This document shows positions 63,469-64,000 of a DNA stretch of 64,000 bases, in pieces (the first letter of the stretch is position 1; every line of letters begins with the position of its first letter). The position numbers and the translations under genes are program-made. A model generated the notes under the pieces. It did not search any database, was not told the DNA's origin, and was given only the letters and a program-made list of their open reading frames with translations. Source of the DNA: Trichocoleus sp. (GTDB lineage Bacteria; Cyanobacteriota; Cyanobacteriia; Elainellales; Elainellaceae); the NCBI GenBank assembly GCA_036702865.1, contig DATNQD010000024.1, positions 1-64,000 of the forward strand, read 5' to 3'.

Positions 63469-64000
63469 GTGACCACCACCAAGCCTCAGCCCCTCGTCAA
63501 AGATCCAGAACGGTTAGAAGCGCGACTGAAAGAGATTCCGCCAGAACCGGGCGTGTATTTTATGCGCGATGGCGAGGATCATATTATTTACATTGGTAAA
63601 TCAAAAAAGCTGCGATCGCGGGTGCGGTCTTATTTCCGCGAGCATCACGATCACAACGAGCGGATTGCCCTCATGGTGCGGCAGGTGGTAGACATTGAGT
63701 TTATTGTCACCGACACCGAAGCCGAAGCCTTAGCACTTGAGGCAAACCTGATTAAGCAGCATCAGCCGCATTTTAATGTGTTGCTCAAGGATGACAAGAA
63801 ATATCCTTATCTCTGTGTCACTTGGTCTGAAGAATATCCGCGTATTTTTATTACCCGTAAACGGCATCTAGGCAAAAATAAAGACCGCTATTATGGTCCC
63901 TATGTTGATGTTCATGCGCTGCGAAGTACGCTCAATTTGGTGAAACGAATTTTTCCGCTACGGCAGCGTCCTCAGCCCTTATTTAAAGACCGTCCTTGCC
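63469..64000 (+). CDS. uvrC: Excinuclease ABC subunit C, 5' part
   Basis: Start of the nucleotide-excision-repair endonuclease, cut by the right edge after 177 codons. The GIY-YIG nuclease domain is evident: [28 protein letters not shown] in two parts, then [30 protein letters not shown], in which the Glu and Arg/Lys residues of the 3' incision site lie. The following [25 protein letters not shown] segment is typical of the N-terminal half of UvrC. The start used is GTG at 63469, which puts about 20 residues before the GIY motif. Confidence 0.95.
   Translation, partial: MTTTKPQPLVKDPERLEARLKEIPPEPGVYFMRDGEDHIIYIGKSKKLRSRVRSYFREHHDHNERIALMVRQVVDIEFIVTDTEAEALALEANLIKQHQPHFNVLLKDDKKYPYLCVTWSEEYPRIFITRKRHLGKNKDRYYGPYVDVHALRSTLNLVKRIFPLRQRPQPLFKDRPC

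Overview
The window is a stretch of cyanobacterial chromosome, most likely from a filamentous or otherwise large-genome, non-picoplanktonic lineage. The evidence is psaE (photosystem I), btpA (photosystem I biogenesis), a thiE with the cyanobacterial N-terminal extension, cyanobacterial-type Hfq, a rimO-crhR gene pair, several cyanobacterium-specific DUF families and very frequent CGATCG/GCGATCGC (HIP1-type) palindromes. Gene order is mostly a loose mosaic of single genes and short operons on both strands. I see no rRNA, tRNA, CRISPR array, prophage or insertion sequence.

Layout. 0-9 kb: end of an unknown gene, an RlpA-like protein, small hypothetical genes, DUF4126, an SDR, a membrane HExxH protease, a VanY-type carboxypeptidase, an AEC permease and a T2SSE_N-like protein. 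9-25 kb: a PLD-family protein with an inserted EF-hand loop, NAD-type GAPDH, dapF, hfq, a CPA2 antiporter with RCK domain, an envelope/regulation group (M23 peptidase, ComFB, L,D-transpeptidase, beta-helix/SPOR protein), thiE-thiS, DUF1517, a fused double glycosyltransferase and a DEDDh exonuclease. 25-34 kb: a giant 1237-residue membrane protein of unknown function, the rimO-crhR operon, btpA and a VKOR-thioredoxin fusion.

34-40 kb is a signalling neighbourhood: a Ser/Thr kinase with CHASE2, a second kinase with two C-terminal repeats, a DUF3365/HAMP protein with a CxxCH haem motif, and a PhnD-like lipoprotein divergent from it. 40-50 kb: aroE, a large RTX protein, folC, DUF6391, psaE-mutM, and a LysR regulator divergent from a methyltransferase with a probable LysR operator between them. 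50-53 kb: leuC and leuD, separated by a Doc-type toxin-antitoxin pair.

53-64 kb: a DUF151 nuclease, an iron-sulfur aldo/keto reductase, an atypical SDR, a SAM-hydroxide adenosyltransferase-like protein and small conserved genes. Then comes a compact nagE-nagB-nagA operon (GlcNAc PTS permease, deaminase, deacetylase), followed by mnmD and the 5' part of uvrC.

The most notable items are the complete PTS-type GlcNAc operon in a phylum that generally lacks the PTS, the Doc module inside leuCD, the kinase/haem-sensor/PhnD cluster, the EF-hand inside a phospholipase-D-like enzyme, and recurrent 11-15 bp tandem duplications, several of which lie on or beside stop codons.
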